DNA from: Streptomyces buecherae
Lineage (GTDB): Bacteria; Actinomycetota; Actinomycetes; Streptomycetales; Streptomycetaceae
Direction of reading: 5' to 3'
Assembly: GCF_014295035.1 (NCBI RefSeq)
Contig: NZ_CP060404.1
Coordinates: 3,188,501-3,252,500 of the forward strand
DNA: 64,000 bases
The translations under genes and the position numbers were made by a program. Under the pieces are notes generated by a model. That model made no database searches and was not told where the DNA came from. It worked only from the letters and a program-made list of their open reading frames with translations. Below are positions 39,098 through 47,043 of this stretch, piece after piece. The stretch's first letter is position 1; every line of letters begins with the position of its first letter.

Positions 39098-39682
39098 GTG
39101 CCCAACAGCCCGCTCGACTGGACGCGCCCACCAGCCCAGGGCAGGGACTACGAGCAGGTCAAGAACCTCGACCTGCCCTTCGCATGGGAGCTGGTGGACG
39201 GGTCGATCGTGGTCCGGGGCATGACCTGCCAGTGGCACGACACGGTGCGGGACAGGCTGTATTTTTGGCTGGAGAGTGCTAGGCAACGGCCCTTCGCCGT
39301 CAACGCGCACCGCTGCGTCCTGGTCGACGCGTACAACCCCCCGAAGCCCGATGTGGTCGTCTTCGACCGCACCGGGCTCGACCCCTTTTCACTGGAGTGT
39401 GTACCGGTGGCGGCCGTGGCGCTCGTGGTGGAGGTCGTCTCGCAGGGCTCGCGCCGCGAGGACCGGTTCCGCAAGCCGGCGATGTACGCGGAGGCGGGCG
39501 TGCCGTACTTCTGGCGGGTGGAGCGCGGTGAGGACGACGCGCCGGTCGTGTACGAGTTCCACCTGGACGCGCGGACCGGCGTGTACGCCCCCGCCCCGGC
39601 GGGCCCCGTGCACACCGACGTGCTGCGCACCGACGTGCCGTACCCGGTCGGGATCGACCTGCGCCGCGTCTTCGACGCGTAG
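39098..39682 (+). CDS. Uma2-family PD-(D/E)XK nuclease-like protein
   Basis: The 194-residue protein has the Uma2 (DUF820) core. FAWELVDGSIVVRGMTCQWHD is the entry. KPDVVVFDRTG holds the catalytic Asp, LVVEVVSQGSRREDRFRKPAMYAEAGVPYFWRVE holds E-x-V with the helix Lys, and the end is RTDVPYPVGIDLRRVF. Uma2 proteins have the restriction-endonuclease fold; they are numerous in streptomycetes and cyanobacteria, and their biological target is unknown. GTG follows GGAGAAAGGGG. No partner gene is adjacent. Confidence 0.9.
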   Translation: MPNSPLDWTRPPAQGRDYEQVKNLDLPFAWELVDGSIVVRGMTCQWHDTVRDRLYFWLESARQRPFAVNAHRCVLVDAYNPPKPDVVVFDRTGLDPFSLECVPVAAVALVVEVVSQGSRREDRFRKPAMYAEAGVPYFWRVERGEDDAPVVYEFHLDARTGVYAPAPAGPVHTDVLRTDVPYPVGIDLRRVFDA

Positions 39683-39887
39683 CGCGCGACCCCGCCCGCC
39701 CGCCGGCCCGGGCCCCGCACAAAGCCTGGCCGGGGATGCCGCAGCCCGGGGCGTGGTCGTGCGCCGGGCGCCGGGGCGCACTTCCCGCGCGCCGGGCGCA
39801 TCACGTTCCCGTCCGCGCCCCCGCACCTGCCCGCCCGGGCGGCCGGCCCGGCCGGGTGCCGGGGCCGGCGCTTGCTCAGCGGGGTGC

Positions 39888-40295
39888 TCAACCGTCCGGG
39901 TCGGCCGGCTGGGGTTCGCCGGGCGCGGTCCGGTTCCGGGTCGGCTCCAGGAACTCCAGCCGGTTGCCCACCGGGCCGTGCGTGAAGAAGCGGCGGGGGC
40001 CCGGAAGTCCGTCGTCCCAGGTGACCGCGGCCCCGTGGGCTTCGAGACGGCGGGCGAGCGCGTCGATGTCCCGTACCCGCGGGCCGGGGTGGGCCGTGGC
40101 CGAGGGACGGAAGCCCGGTTCGACGCCCAGGTGCGGGGCGACCGGGCCGGCCTCGAACCAGCAGCCGCCCCGGGCCGCGAGCGCCGGTGGCTTGGGGACC
40201 TCGGTCAGGCCGAGGACGCCCCCGCCGTACGCGCGCAGCGCGTCCTCGCTGCCGGGTGGGGCGCCGAGTCGCACGTGGTCCACCGCGGTGATCAT
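39888..40295 (-). CDS. VOC-family (glyoxalase-like) protein
   Basis: The 135-residue single-chain VOC protein begins ITAVDHVRLGAP and has GGVLGLTEVPKPPAL, GGCWFEAG, HLGVE and the end RRFFTHGPVGNRLEFLEP. These are the paired beta-alpha-beta-beta-beta units of the vicinal oxygen chelate fold, with His and Glu as possible metal ligands. No substrate can be named. It is co-translated with tam (ATGA overlap), so a role near trans-aconitate metabolism or stress is possible. Confidence 0.85.
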   Translation of the reverse strand: MITAVDHVRLGAPPGSEDALRAYGGGVLGLTEVPKPPALAARGGCWFEAGPVAPHLGVEPGFRPSATAHPGPRVRDIDALARRLEAHGAAVTWDDGLPGPRRFFTHGPVGNRLEFLEPTRNRTAPGEPQPADPDG

Positions 40296-41155
40296 CCGTC
40301 CGCCCGGCGGGCCACGACGAAGATGCGGCGGAAGGGGAAGACCGTGCCGTACGGGCCCTGCGGGTACGCCTTGCGCAGCAGGTCCCGGTACTCGGCGAGG
40401 AACTCAGCGGTCGTCTCGGGGTCGTCGGCCAGCGCGGTCAGGATCGGACGCAGCGCGGTGCCCTTGACCCAGTCGAGCACGGGGTCCGCGCCGGCGAGCA
40501 CCTGGACGTAGGTGGTCTCCCAGGCGTCGACCGTGCAGCCGAGGCCGATCAGGCGCTCCAGGTAGGCGGCCGGGCTGAGGATGTGCACGAAGCGGCGGCC
40601 CTGCCCGTCGAGGCGGTCCCGCCAGCGCGGGGTGTCGCACAGCTCGCCGAGCAGCGCGTGGCTGGGCGAGACGAAGTTGCCGGGCACCTGGAAGGCGAAG
40701 GTGCCGCCCGGGGTGAGGGCGCCCACCCAGGACTCGAAGGACTCGGGGTGGTTCGGCACCCACTGCAGGGCCGCGTTGGAGACGATCAGGTCGTACGGTT
40801 CGTCGGGCACCCAGGTGGCGGCGTCGGCGGGCCGAAAATCGAGCCTGCCGCCGCCCTCCGTCGGCCCGGCGTGGGCCTGCGCCTCGCGGAGCATGTCCGT
40901 CGAGTTGTCGTACCCGGTGATGTGCGCGGTGGGCCACCGGGTGGCGAGCAGGGCGGTCACGTTGCCCGGGCCGCAGCCCAGGTCAGCTATGCGCGGGGCG
41001 GGTGTGGTGGGTCGGGGCGTGGGGCCGTCGGGCGCCCTGTCGGCCGGTGGCGCGGGCAGGTCGGGGATGCGGGCGAGGAGATCGAGGAAGGGGCGCGTGC
41101 GGTGGACGGAGTGACGTAAGTACTGTTTCGGGTCCCAGAGCGGCAGTTCGGGCAT
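40292..41155 (-). CDS. tam: Trans-aconitate 2-methyltransferase
   Basis: It methylates trans-aconitate, an inhibitor of aconitase, with SAM. The 287-residue enzyme shows motif I IADLGCGPGNVTALLATRWP, YDNSTDML, DLIVSNAALQWVPNHPESF and GGTFAFQVPGNF, as in Tam proteins. AAGGGGG lies 7 nt before the ATG. It is divergent from a MarR gene with a palindrome between. This is the arrangement described for TamR in S. coelicolor, where the regulator senses citrate-family ligands during oxidative stress. Confidence 0.93.
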   Translation of the reverse strand: MPELPLWDPKQYLRHSVHRTRPFLDLLARIPDLPAPPADRAPDGPTPRPTTPAPRIADLGCGPGNVTALLATRWPTAHITGYDNSTDMLREAQAHAGPTEGGGRLDFRPADAATWVPDEPYDLIVSNAALQWVPNHPESFESWVGALTPGGTFAFQVPGNFVSPSHALLGELCDTPRWRDRLDGQGRRFVHILSPAAYLERLIGLGCTVDAWETTYVQVLAGADPVLDWVKGTALRPILTALADDPETTAEFLAEYRDLLRKAYPQGPYGTVFPFRRIFVVARRADG

Positions 41156-41238
41156 GTTCGAACCCCCTTGCAGGTTCAGGTCGATCCGAAGCGCAAGGGC
41201 GCTTCCCGCCCTTCGATGCCCAAGCATCACGCCAAATA

Positions 41239-41256
41239 TCTCTCGACGTCAAGAGA
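41239..41256. promoter_or_regulatory. TamR operator candidate
   Basis: An 18-bp palindrome, arms TCTCTCGA and TCAAGAGA around CG (7 of 8 pairs), between tam and the MarR gene and just upstream of the latter's -10. Confidence 0.75.
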
Positions 41257-41276
41257 CTTCATATCGACAGACCCAC

Positions 41277-41282
41277 TACACT
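41277..41282 (+). promoter_or_regulatory. -10 box of a leaderless tamR transcript
   Basis: TACACT lies 7 nt before the ATG, with no ribosome site. Confidence 0.5.
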
Positions 41283-41289
41283 GATCGAC

Positions 41290-41787
41290 ATGGAGGACGA
41301 GGTCGATCGGCTGGTCGCGGCGTGGCGGCGGGAACGCCCGGACCTCGACGTGGAGCCGCTGGAGGTGCTGAGCCGCGTGAGCAGGCTCGCCCGGCACCTG
41401 GATCGGGCGCGGCGGATCGCCTTCGCCGAGCATCAACTGGAGCCGTGGGAGTTCGACGTACTGACCTCGCTGCGACGCGCCGGGGCTCCGTACCAGCTCT
41501 CGCCCGGGCAGTTGCTGACGCAGACGCTGGTCACGTCGGGCACGATGACCAATCGCATCGACCGGCTCGCCAAGAAGGGCCTCGTCGAGCGGCTGCCGGA
41601 CCCCAGCGACCGGCGCGGGGTGCTGGTGCGGCTGACCGCCGAGGGCCGGGACCGCGCCGATCAGGCGCTGGCCGGGCTGCTCGCCCAGGAGCGGGCCATC
41701 CTGGCCGAGCTGTCCGCGGGGCAGCGCCGCGAACTGGCCGGGTTGCTACGCGAGCTGACCGCCCCGTTCGACAACTTCCCCGGCTAG
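41290..41787 (+). CDS. tamR: MarR-family regulator TamR
   Basis: A 165-residue winged-helix regulator. A conserved N-terminal helix (MEDEVDRLVAAWRRERPDLDVEPLEVLSRVSRLARHLDRA) is followed by LEPWEFDVLTSLRRAG, the recognition region SPGQLLTQTLVTSGTMTNRIDRL, and the wing RLPDPSDRRGVLVRLTAEG. The N-terminal helix is typical of UrtR/TamR-like MarR proteins. It is divergent from tam, with an operator-like palindrome between. Its last 42 bp overlap the end of the convergent response regulator gene. Confidence 0.92.
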   Translation: MEDEVDRLVAAWRRERPDLDVEPLEVLSRVSRLARHLDRARRIAFAEHQLEPWEFDVLTSLRRAGAPYQLSPGQLLTQTLVTSGTMTNRIDRLAKKGLVERLPDPSDRRGVLVRLTAEGRDRADQALAGLLAQERAILAELSAGQRRELAGLLRELTAPFDNFPG

Positions 41788-42531
41788 GTCCACCGGGCCG
41801 ACCCCCGCGCGGCGGGCCAGCGCGACGGCGGCCAGCGTGGAGTGCACGCCCAGCTTGCCGAGCACGTTCTGCATGTGCGTACGGACCGTGTGCGGCGACA
41901 GGTACAGCCGCTCGGCGACCGCCTTGCGGCCGAGCCCGGCCACCATGCAGCGCAGCACCTCGCGCTCGCGGGGCGTCAGCGACTCCACCAGGCGCTCGCT
42001 CTCGGTGCGGTGCTTGCGGGCCGCGGTCAGCTCGCGCAGCACGCCGGTCAGCAGCGCGGGCGGCAGGTGGGTCTCGTCGCGCAGTACGCCGCGGATGACC
42101 GCGAGCAGCCGGGAGAGCGAGCAGTCCTTGGCCACCCAGCCGCTCGCCCCGGCCTGCAGCGCCAGCGCGGCCCGGCGCGGGTCGTCGCGCTCGGCGAGGA
42201 CCACGGTGCGCACCGCGGGCTGCGCCGTGCGCACCCCGTCGACCAGGGAGATTCCGTCCACCGCGCGCCGCTCGGGGCGCTCGGCCACCCCTTCGGGCAG
42301 CCGCTCGGGCCTGGGTGGCGCGATGTCGCTGATGGCGACGCCGAGGTCGGCGTCGACCAGCAACACGTCGAACCGCCGCCCCTCGGCCGATGCCCGCTCC
42401 AGGGAACGCATGGCGGCTGGGCCACTGCCGGCCGCCGCGACGTCCACGTCCGGCTCCGCCGCGAGGGCGGCGGCGAGCGACTCGGCGAAGATGCGATGGT
42501 CGTCGGCCACCAGAACCCGGATACGTGCCAT
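41746..42531 (-). CDS. LuxR/NarL-type response regulator, atypical receiver
   Basis: The 261-residue protein has a receiver (VLVADDHRIFAESLAAAL ... DVLLVDADLG ... GASGWVAKD) and a LuxR helix-turn-helix (LTPREREVLRCMVAGLGRKAVAERLYLSPHTVRTHMQNVLGKLGVHS, about 187-235). The acidic pair, the Asp in LLVDADL and the Lys are present. A 25-residue insert follows the Asp, and the conserved Thr/Ser position reads Ala (VVLAERDD). The ATG behind GGGGGT is preferred to one 12 bp upstream. No kinase gene is adjacent. It overlaps the tamR gene end to end by 42 bp. Confidence 0.88.
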   Translation of the reverse strand: MARIRVLVADDHRIFAESLAAALAAEPDVDVAAAGSGPAAMRSLERASAEGRRFDVLLVDADLGVAISDIAPPRPERLPEGVAERPERRAVDGISLVDGVRTAQPAVRTVVLAERDDPRRAALALQAGASGWVAKDCSLSRLLAVIRGVLRDETHLPPALLTGVLRELTAARKHRTESERLVESLTPREREVLRCMVAGLGRKAVAERLYLSPHTVRTHMQNVLGKLGVHSTLAAVALARRAGVGPVDLAGEVVERGGQLA

Positions 42532-42927
42532 AGCCACCCCCATGGACTACCCATGTCCCGCGAACGCGGATACGGAGAAAAAGAGAGACGTTGAACGGAG
42601 AACGGAAAGCGAGAAACCACGAACCGGTGCGTGCGGAGAACCGTGCGAATGTGCCGTGGACCAGGTGGAGCGCGAGTGAGCGAACAAACAGTGCGGGTAC
42701 GGCGCCCAGAACTCAAGCCCGCCGGCCGAAACCCACGTGCCCCGCCACCAGTTCCGACGGCCGCCGCCGCACGGAGCCGAAGACGCGGCCCCAGGCGTCG
42801 TACCTGCCTGCCTCGCCCCCTGATACGCACCGGCCCCCACCGGCGCTGTGCATCAGCCTACGACCGAGGTCGTGCAACGGAAGCGAAATGACAAAACTGC
42901 CCCAGCCAACTGTTTAGGCTGAGCCCT
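42532..42927. other. Divergent intergenic region
   Basis: Promoters of the response regulator (left) and the GNAT gene (right) should lie here. The region is poorer in GC than its neighbours. A perfect palindrome ACGACC-GA-GGTCGT stands at 42860-42873, 55 bp before the GNAT start. No gene is visible. Confidence 0.5.
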
Positions 42928-43377
42928 GTGTTCCACATTGAGGATGAAGTCAATCATGACCGAAGAAATGTGATCGAGGAGCGGCTGGAAGACACCAACT
43001 CCGCCCGGTCACCCGTCATGCGCGCGCTGCGCGGCACCCCCGCCGACGACGAACGGCCACTTCAGCTCTACGCCCGGGACACGGACGGGGAGTTGGCCGG
43101 CGGCCTCGTCGGGTACGCCTGGGGTCACTGGCTGCACGTGGACCTGCTGTGGGTGGACGAGCGGTGGCGCGGCGCGGGCCTCGGCTCGCGGCTGATGGCC
43201 GAGGCCGAGCGCAAGGCGCGCGACGAACTGGACTGCGTACACGCCCGGGTGGAGACCTGGGGATTCCAAGCGCCGCGCTTCTACGAGAAGTTGGGCTACA
43301 AGATCGTGGGCGTGGTCGAGGACTACCCGCCGGGCGAGACGGACCACCTGCTGGTCAAGCGCATCGCCGACGCGTAG
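42928..43377 (+). CDS. GNAT-family N-acetyltransferase
   Basis: The 149-residue acetyltransferase has the acetyl-CoA loop RGAGLGSRLM (motif A), then AEAERKARDELDCVHARVETWGFQAPRFYEKLGYKIVG (motif B region). It ends YPPGETDHLLVKRI. The target amine is unknown. The GTG lacks a clear Shine-Dalgarno; TAGGCT 8 nt upstream may be a leaderless -10. Confidence 0.88.
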   Translation: MFHIEDEVNHDRRNVIEERLEDTNSARSPVMRALRGTPADDERPLQLYARDTDGELAGGLVGYAWGHWLHVDLLWVDERWRGAGLGSRLMAEAERKARDELDCVHARVETWGFQAPRFYEKLGYKIVGVVEDYPPGETDHLLVKRIADA

Positions 43378-43548
43378 GCAGGGCTGACGCGCAGGCGGGC
43401 TAGGGCGAGGGCGGGGCTGGCACGTTGGCCCGCGCGAAGGCCCAGGCCCGCGCGGGGGCCGCCGCCGGCCCGGGGCGCGGCACCGCGCCCCGCCCGCCTC
43501 CGCGCGCCGCCGGCGCGCGCGGCCCCGTGACCGCCCGCCTCACCGGAG

Positions 43549-43572
43549 CGGGCCCGCCGGCCAGGGGGCGGG
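43549..43572 (-). terminator. Hairpin downstream of galK
   Basis: 8-bp arms GGCCCGCC and GGCGGGCC around an 8-nt loop, 40 nt past the galK stop. Confidence 0.5.
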
Positions 43573-43611
43573 CCGATCGTCGCCTGGCCGGAAGCCGCTT
43601 CGGCGCGGGGG

Positions 43612-44886
43612 CTAGTCGGTCGGGAGCCGGCGCGCGCCGGCGGCGGGGGTCGCCGGGAAGACGCGCGGGGCGCGGAAGCCCGCCGCCGCGAACGCCTCGG
43701 TGACGGCCGCGGCGACCGCGTCCGCCGTCGCGTCCGGCACCAGCGCGATGGCGCTGCCGCCGAAACCGCCGCCGGTCATCCGCGCCCCGAGCGCGCCCGC
43801 CGCGTTCGCTGTCTCCACCACCAGGTCGAGTTCGGCGCAGGAGACCTCGAAATCGTCGCGGAGCGAGGCGTGGCCAGCGGTCAACACGGGCCCGATCGCC
43901 TGAGTGTCCCCCGCCTCAAGGAGCGCGATGACCTCCTCGACCCGGCGGTTCTCGGTCACCACGTGCCGCACCCGGCGCCGTACGACGGGGTCGTCGGCCA
44001 GCTTCTCCAGGGCGGCGCCCAGCTCCCCGTACGCCACGTCGCGCAGCGCCGGTACGCCGAGCCGGCGAGCGCCGAGTTCGCAGGCGGCGTGCCGGTTGGC
44101 GTACGCGCCGTCGCCCAGCTCGTGTTGGACGCGGGTGTCGACCACCAGCAGCCGCAGCCCGTGGGCCGCCACGTCGAAGGGCACGGCCCGGTGGGTCAGG
44201 TCGCGGGTGTCCAGGTGGAGGGCGTGGCCCGTGGTGCAGCAGGCGGACGCCATCTGGTCCATGATTCCGCAGGGCACCCCGACGAAGCCGTTTTCGGCCC
44301 GCTGGGCGAGCCGCGCGACGCGCTCGGCGGTGAGGCCGAGGCCGTACAGGTCGTTCAGCGCGCTCGCCGTGGCCACCTCGAGGGCCGCCGACGAGGAGAG
44401 GCCGGCGCCGGTGGGCACGGTGCTGGTGAAGTGCACGTCGGCGCCGCCGACCGGCAGCCCTGCCTCCCGCATGGCCCACGCCACGCCGGCCGGGTAGGCC
44501 GCCCAGCCGCCCCCGGTGGCCGGGCCCAGCGAGTCGAGGGTCAACTCCACCGTGCCGCCGGGGGCGTTGGCCGAGTGCAGCCGCAGCACCCCGTCCGGGC
44601 GGGCCGACGCGGCGGCCAGCGTCGTGTGCGGCAGCGCGAACGGCATGGCCAGGCCGCCGCTGGTGTCGGTGTGCTCGCCGATCAGGTTGACCCGGCCCGG
44701 CGCGGCCCACACGCCGGCCGGTTCGGTGCCGTGCGCCGCGCGGAAGCCGGCGACGGCCGCCGCCACCCGCGCGTGCTCGTCGCCACCGCCACCGGTTTCG
44801 TCGGCCCCGTCGCCGGGGGGCGCGGCGGCCGGGGCGGACCGGGCTGTCCGGTCCGCCGTCGGCCGCCGCGCGCCGCGCTCGTTCAC
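43612..44886 (-). CDS. galK: Galactokinase
   Basis: It phosphorylates galactose at C1, the entry step of the Leloir pathway. The 424-residue GHMP kinase has PGRVNLIGEHTDTSGG, the P-loop VPTGAGLSSSAALE and the end motif GARMTGGGFGGSAIAL. The first 37 residues are a variable, Asp/Gly-rich leader. The GTG overlaps the galE stop, so the last gene of galT-galE-galK is co-translated. Confidence 0.96.
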   Translation of the reverse strand: MNERGARRPTADRTARSAPAAAPPGDGADETGGGGDEHARVAAAVAGFRAAHGTEPAGVWAAPGRVNLIGEHTDTSGGLAMPFALPHTTLAAASARPDGVLRLHSANAPGGTVELTLDSLGPATGGGWAAYPAGVAWAMREAGLPVGGADVHFTSTVPTGAGLSSSAALEVATASALNDLYGLGLTAERVARLAQRAENGFVGVPCGIMDQMASACCTTGHALHLDTRDLTHRAVPFDVAAHGLRLLVVDTRVQHELGDGAYANRHAACELGARRLGVPALRDVAYGELGAALEKLADDPVVRRRVRHVVTENRRVEEVIALLEAGDTQAIGPVLTAGHASLRDDFEVSCAELDLVVETANAAGALGARMTGGGFGGSAIALVPDATADAVAAAVTEAFAAAGFRAPRVFPATPAAGARRLPTD

Positions 44887-45860
44887 GCGCTCTCCCGCTC
44901 CCCGCGCTGGGCGAACTCCCAGGCGTCCTCGACGATCCCGGCCAGGTCGGCGCGGGTCGGCTGCCAGCCGAGCCGGTCCCTCGCGCGCTCGGCGGAGGCG
45001 ACGAGCACCGCCGGGTCACCGCCCCGGCGCCCCGCGATCACCTCGGGCACCGGGTGCCCGGTGACCTTGCGTACCGTCTCGATGACCTCGCGGACCGAGA
45101 AGCCGTTGCCGTTGCCGAGGTTGCAGATCAGGTGCTCGCCGGCGGTGGCGGCGGTGAGGGCGAGCAGGTGGGCCTCGGCGAGGTCGGCGACGTGGATGTA
45201 GTCGCGCACGCAGGTGCCGTCCGGCGTCGGGTAGTCGTCGCCGAAGACGGAGATCGCCTCCCGCTTGCCCTGGGCGACCTGGAGGATCAGCGGGATCAGG
45301 TGCGACTCGGGCTCGTGGCGCTCGCCGTAGCGGCCGTAGGCGCCGGCGACGTTGAAGTAGCGCAGCGAGACGGCGGCCAGGCCGTGCGCGACGCACTCGC
45401 CGCTGATCATGTGGTCCACGGCGAGCTTGCTGGCGCCGTACGGGTTGGTGGGCGCGGTCGCCGCGTCCTCGACGATGGGGGTCGCGGTGGGCTCGCCGTA
45501 GGTGGCGGCCGTGGAGGAGAAGACGAGGGTGCGCACGCCCGCGTCGCGCATCGCGGCCAGCAGCGCCATGCTGCCGCCGACGTTGTTCGTCCAGTACTTC
45601 TCGGGGTGCGTGACCGACTCGCCGACCTGCGAGGACGCCGCGAAGTGGAGCACGCCGTCGTACGAGGAGTCCAGCCAGCGCGCCGCGTCCTGGACGCGCC
45701 CCTCGATGAACTCGGCGCCCTCGGGCACGCCCACCCGGTGCCCGGTGGACAGGTCGTCCAGGACGGTCACCCGGTGCCCGGCCGCCAGCAGATGTGCGGC
45801 GACCACGCTCCCGACGTATCCCGCTCCGCCGGTGACCAGGTACTTCTGTCCGTTGCTCAC
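44883..45860 (-). CDS. galE: UDP-glucose 4-epimerase
   Basis: It interconverts UDP-galactose and UDP-glucose with bound NAD. The 325-residue SDR enzyme shows VTGGAGYVGSVVAAHLL, LHFAASSQVGESVTHP, STAATYGEP, the catalytic NPYGASKLAVDHM (Tyr-x3-Lys), YFNVAGAYGRYGE and RDYIHVADLAEAH. It starts at GTG overlapping the galT stop and ends overlapping galK. Confidence 0.97.
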   Translation of the reverse strand: MSNGQKYLVTGGAGYVGSVVAAHLLAAGHRVTVLDDLSTGHRVGVPEGAEFIEGRVQDAARWLDSSYDGVLHFAASSQVGESVTHPEKYWTNNVGGSMALLAAMRDAGVRTLVFSSTAATYGEPTATPIVEDAATAPTNPYGASKLAVDHMISGECVAHGLAAVSLRYFNVAGAYGRYGERHEPESHLIPLILQVAQGKREAISVFGDDYPTPDGTCVRDYIHVADLAEAHLLALTAATAGEHLICNLGNGNGFSVREVIETVRKVTGHPVPEVIAGRRGGDPAVLVASAERARDRLGWQPTRADLAGIVEDAWEFAQRGERESA

Positions 45861-46936
45861 GTGCTCGCTACCTCTCGCAGTCGCTGCGCCGCGGCCTCTG
45901 GCGGCACATCGTTGATGAACACATTCATGCCGGATTCGGAACCCGCGAGGAACTTCAGCTTGCCGGAAGTCCGTCGGATGGTGAAAAGCTCAAGGTGAAG
46001 CGCGAAATCGGCCCGATCGGGGACGCTGAGCGGCGCCTGGTGCCAGGCCGAGACGTAGGGCGTGGGCGGCTCGCCGGGGCCGAAGAGGCGGTCGAAGCGG
46101 CGCAGCAGCTCCAGGTAGACCCGTGGGAACTCGGCCCGCGCCGCCTCCCCCAGGGCCAGCAGGTCGGGCACCCGGCGCCGGGGGTAGAGGTGCACCTCGT
46201 ACGGCCAGTGGGCGGCGTACGGCACGAAGGCGACCCAGTGCTCGGCGTCGATGACGACGCGACGCCCGTCGGCCAGTTCGTCGGCGACCACGTCGTCGAA
46301 CAGGTTCCGGCCGCCGGTGCGCCGTCGGTGCGCGGCCAGCGACTCCAGCATGCGCGCGGTGCGCGGGGTGACGAAGGGGTACGCGTAGATCTGGCCGTGC
46401 GGGTGGCCGAGGGTCACGCCGATCTCGGCGCCCCGGTTCTCGAAGCAGAAGACCTGCTCGACGGCGGGCAGTTGGGCCAGTTCGGCGGTGCGGTCGCGCC
46501 AGGCCGCGAGGACGAGGGCGGCCTGGTCCTCGGTGAGGTCGGCGAAGGAGGCGTCGTGGTCGGCGGTGAAGCAGACCACCTCGCAACGCCCGGCGTCGCC
46601 GGCCAGCGAGGGGAAGCGGTTCTCGAACACGACGACGTCGTAGTCGGTGGCGGGGATCTCGCTGTGCCGGGGCGCGGCGGCGGCGCCACTCGCGCCGGGG
46701 TCGGCCGGGCGCGAGGGGCACAGCGGGCAGGCGTCGGCGGGTGGGTGGTAGGTGCGCGTCTGGCGGTGCGAGGCGATGGCGACGCGGTCGCCGAGCAGCC
46801 GGTCGGCCCGGATCTCGGACGAGGTGGCGACCGGCTCCAGCGGTCGCGGGTCCCGGTCCTCGCGCACCACGTCGTCGCGGGAGTCGTAGTAGATCAGTTC
46901 GCGCCCATCCGCGAGGCGGGTCGACGTCTTCTTCAC
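45857..46936 (-). CDS. galT: Galactose-1-phosphate uridylyltransferase
   Basis: It exchanges galactose-1-P for glucose-1-P on UDP-glucose. The 359-residue HIT-superfamily enzyme has ACPLCPSRP (zinc Cys pair), VFENRFPSL, FCFENRGAEIGVTLGHPHGQIYAYP with the active-site HPHGQ, and EVHLYPRRRV. First gene of the gal operon (GTG start). The 107-bp gap to the divergent symporter gene must carry the gal promoter. Confidence 0.96.
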   Translation of the reverse strand: MKKTSTRLADGRELIYYDSRDDVVREDRDPRPLEPVATSSEIRADRLLGDRVAIASHRQTRTYHPPADACPLCPSRPADPGASGAAAAPRHSEIPATDYDVVVFENRFPSLAGDAGRCEVVCFTADHDASFADLTEDQAALVLAAWRDRTAELAQLPAVEQVFCFENRGAEIGVTLGHPHGQIYAYPFVTPRTARMLESLAAHRRRTGGRNLFDDVVADELADGRRVVIDAEHWVAFVPYAAHWPYEVHLYPRRRVPDLLALGEAARAEFPRVYLELLRRFDRLFGPGEPPTPYVSAWHQAPLSVPDRADFALHLELFTIRRTSGKLKFLAGSESGMNVFINDVPPEAAAQRLREVAST

Positions 46937-47043
46937 TCCGTACCCCTGTCACGATCCGAAAACGTTCCAACATTAGCTTTCAGAAACAAACAATAGCGCG
47001 TACTTTCTTTGGCGTTCCGTTCGCGCGAAGAAGCGAGAGGCCC
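46937..47043. promoter_or_regulatory. Divergent gal/symporter control region
   Basis: An unusually A/T-rich gap. Two CTTTC words (46977-46981 and 47003-47007) and AGAAACAAACAA between them resemble half-sites of DeoR-type sugar regulators. On the minus strand TAATGT (near 46970) may be the galT -10. Regulation by galactose is known for streptomycete galP1; the exact operator here is inferred. Confidence 0.5.

Noticed and set aside
43425..43703. 92-codon frame at the galK 3' end
   Set aside because: Arg/Ala/Gly-only composition, overlaps galK antisense, no ribosome site.
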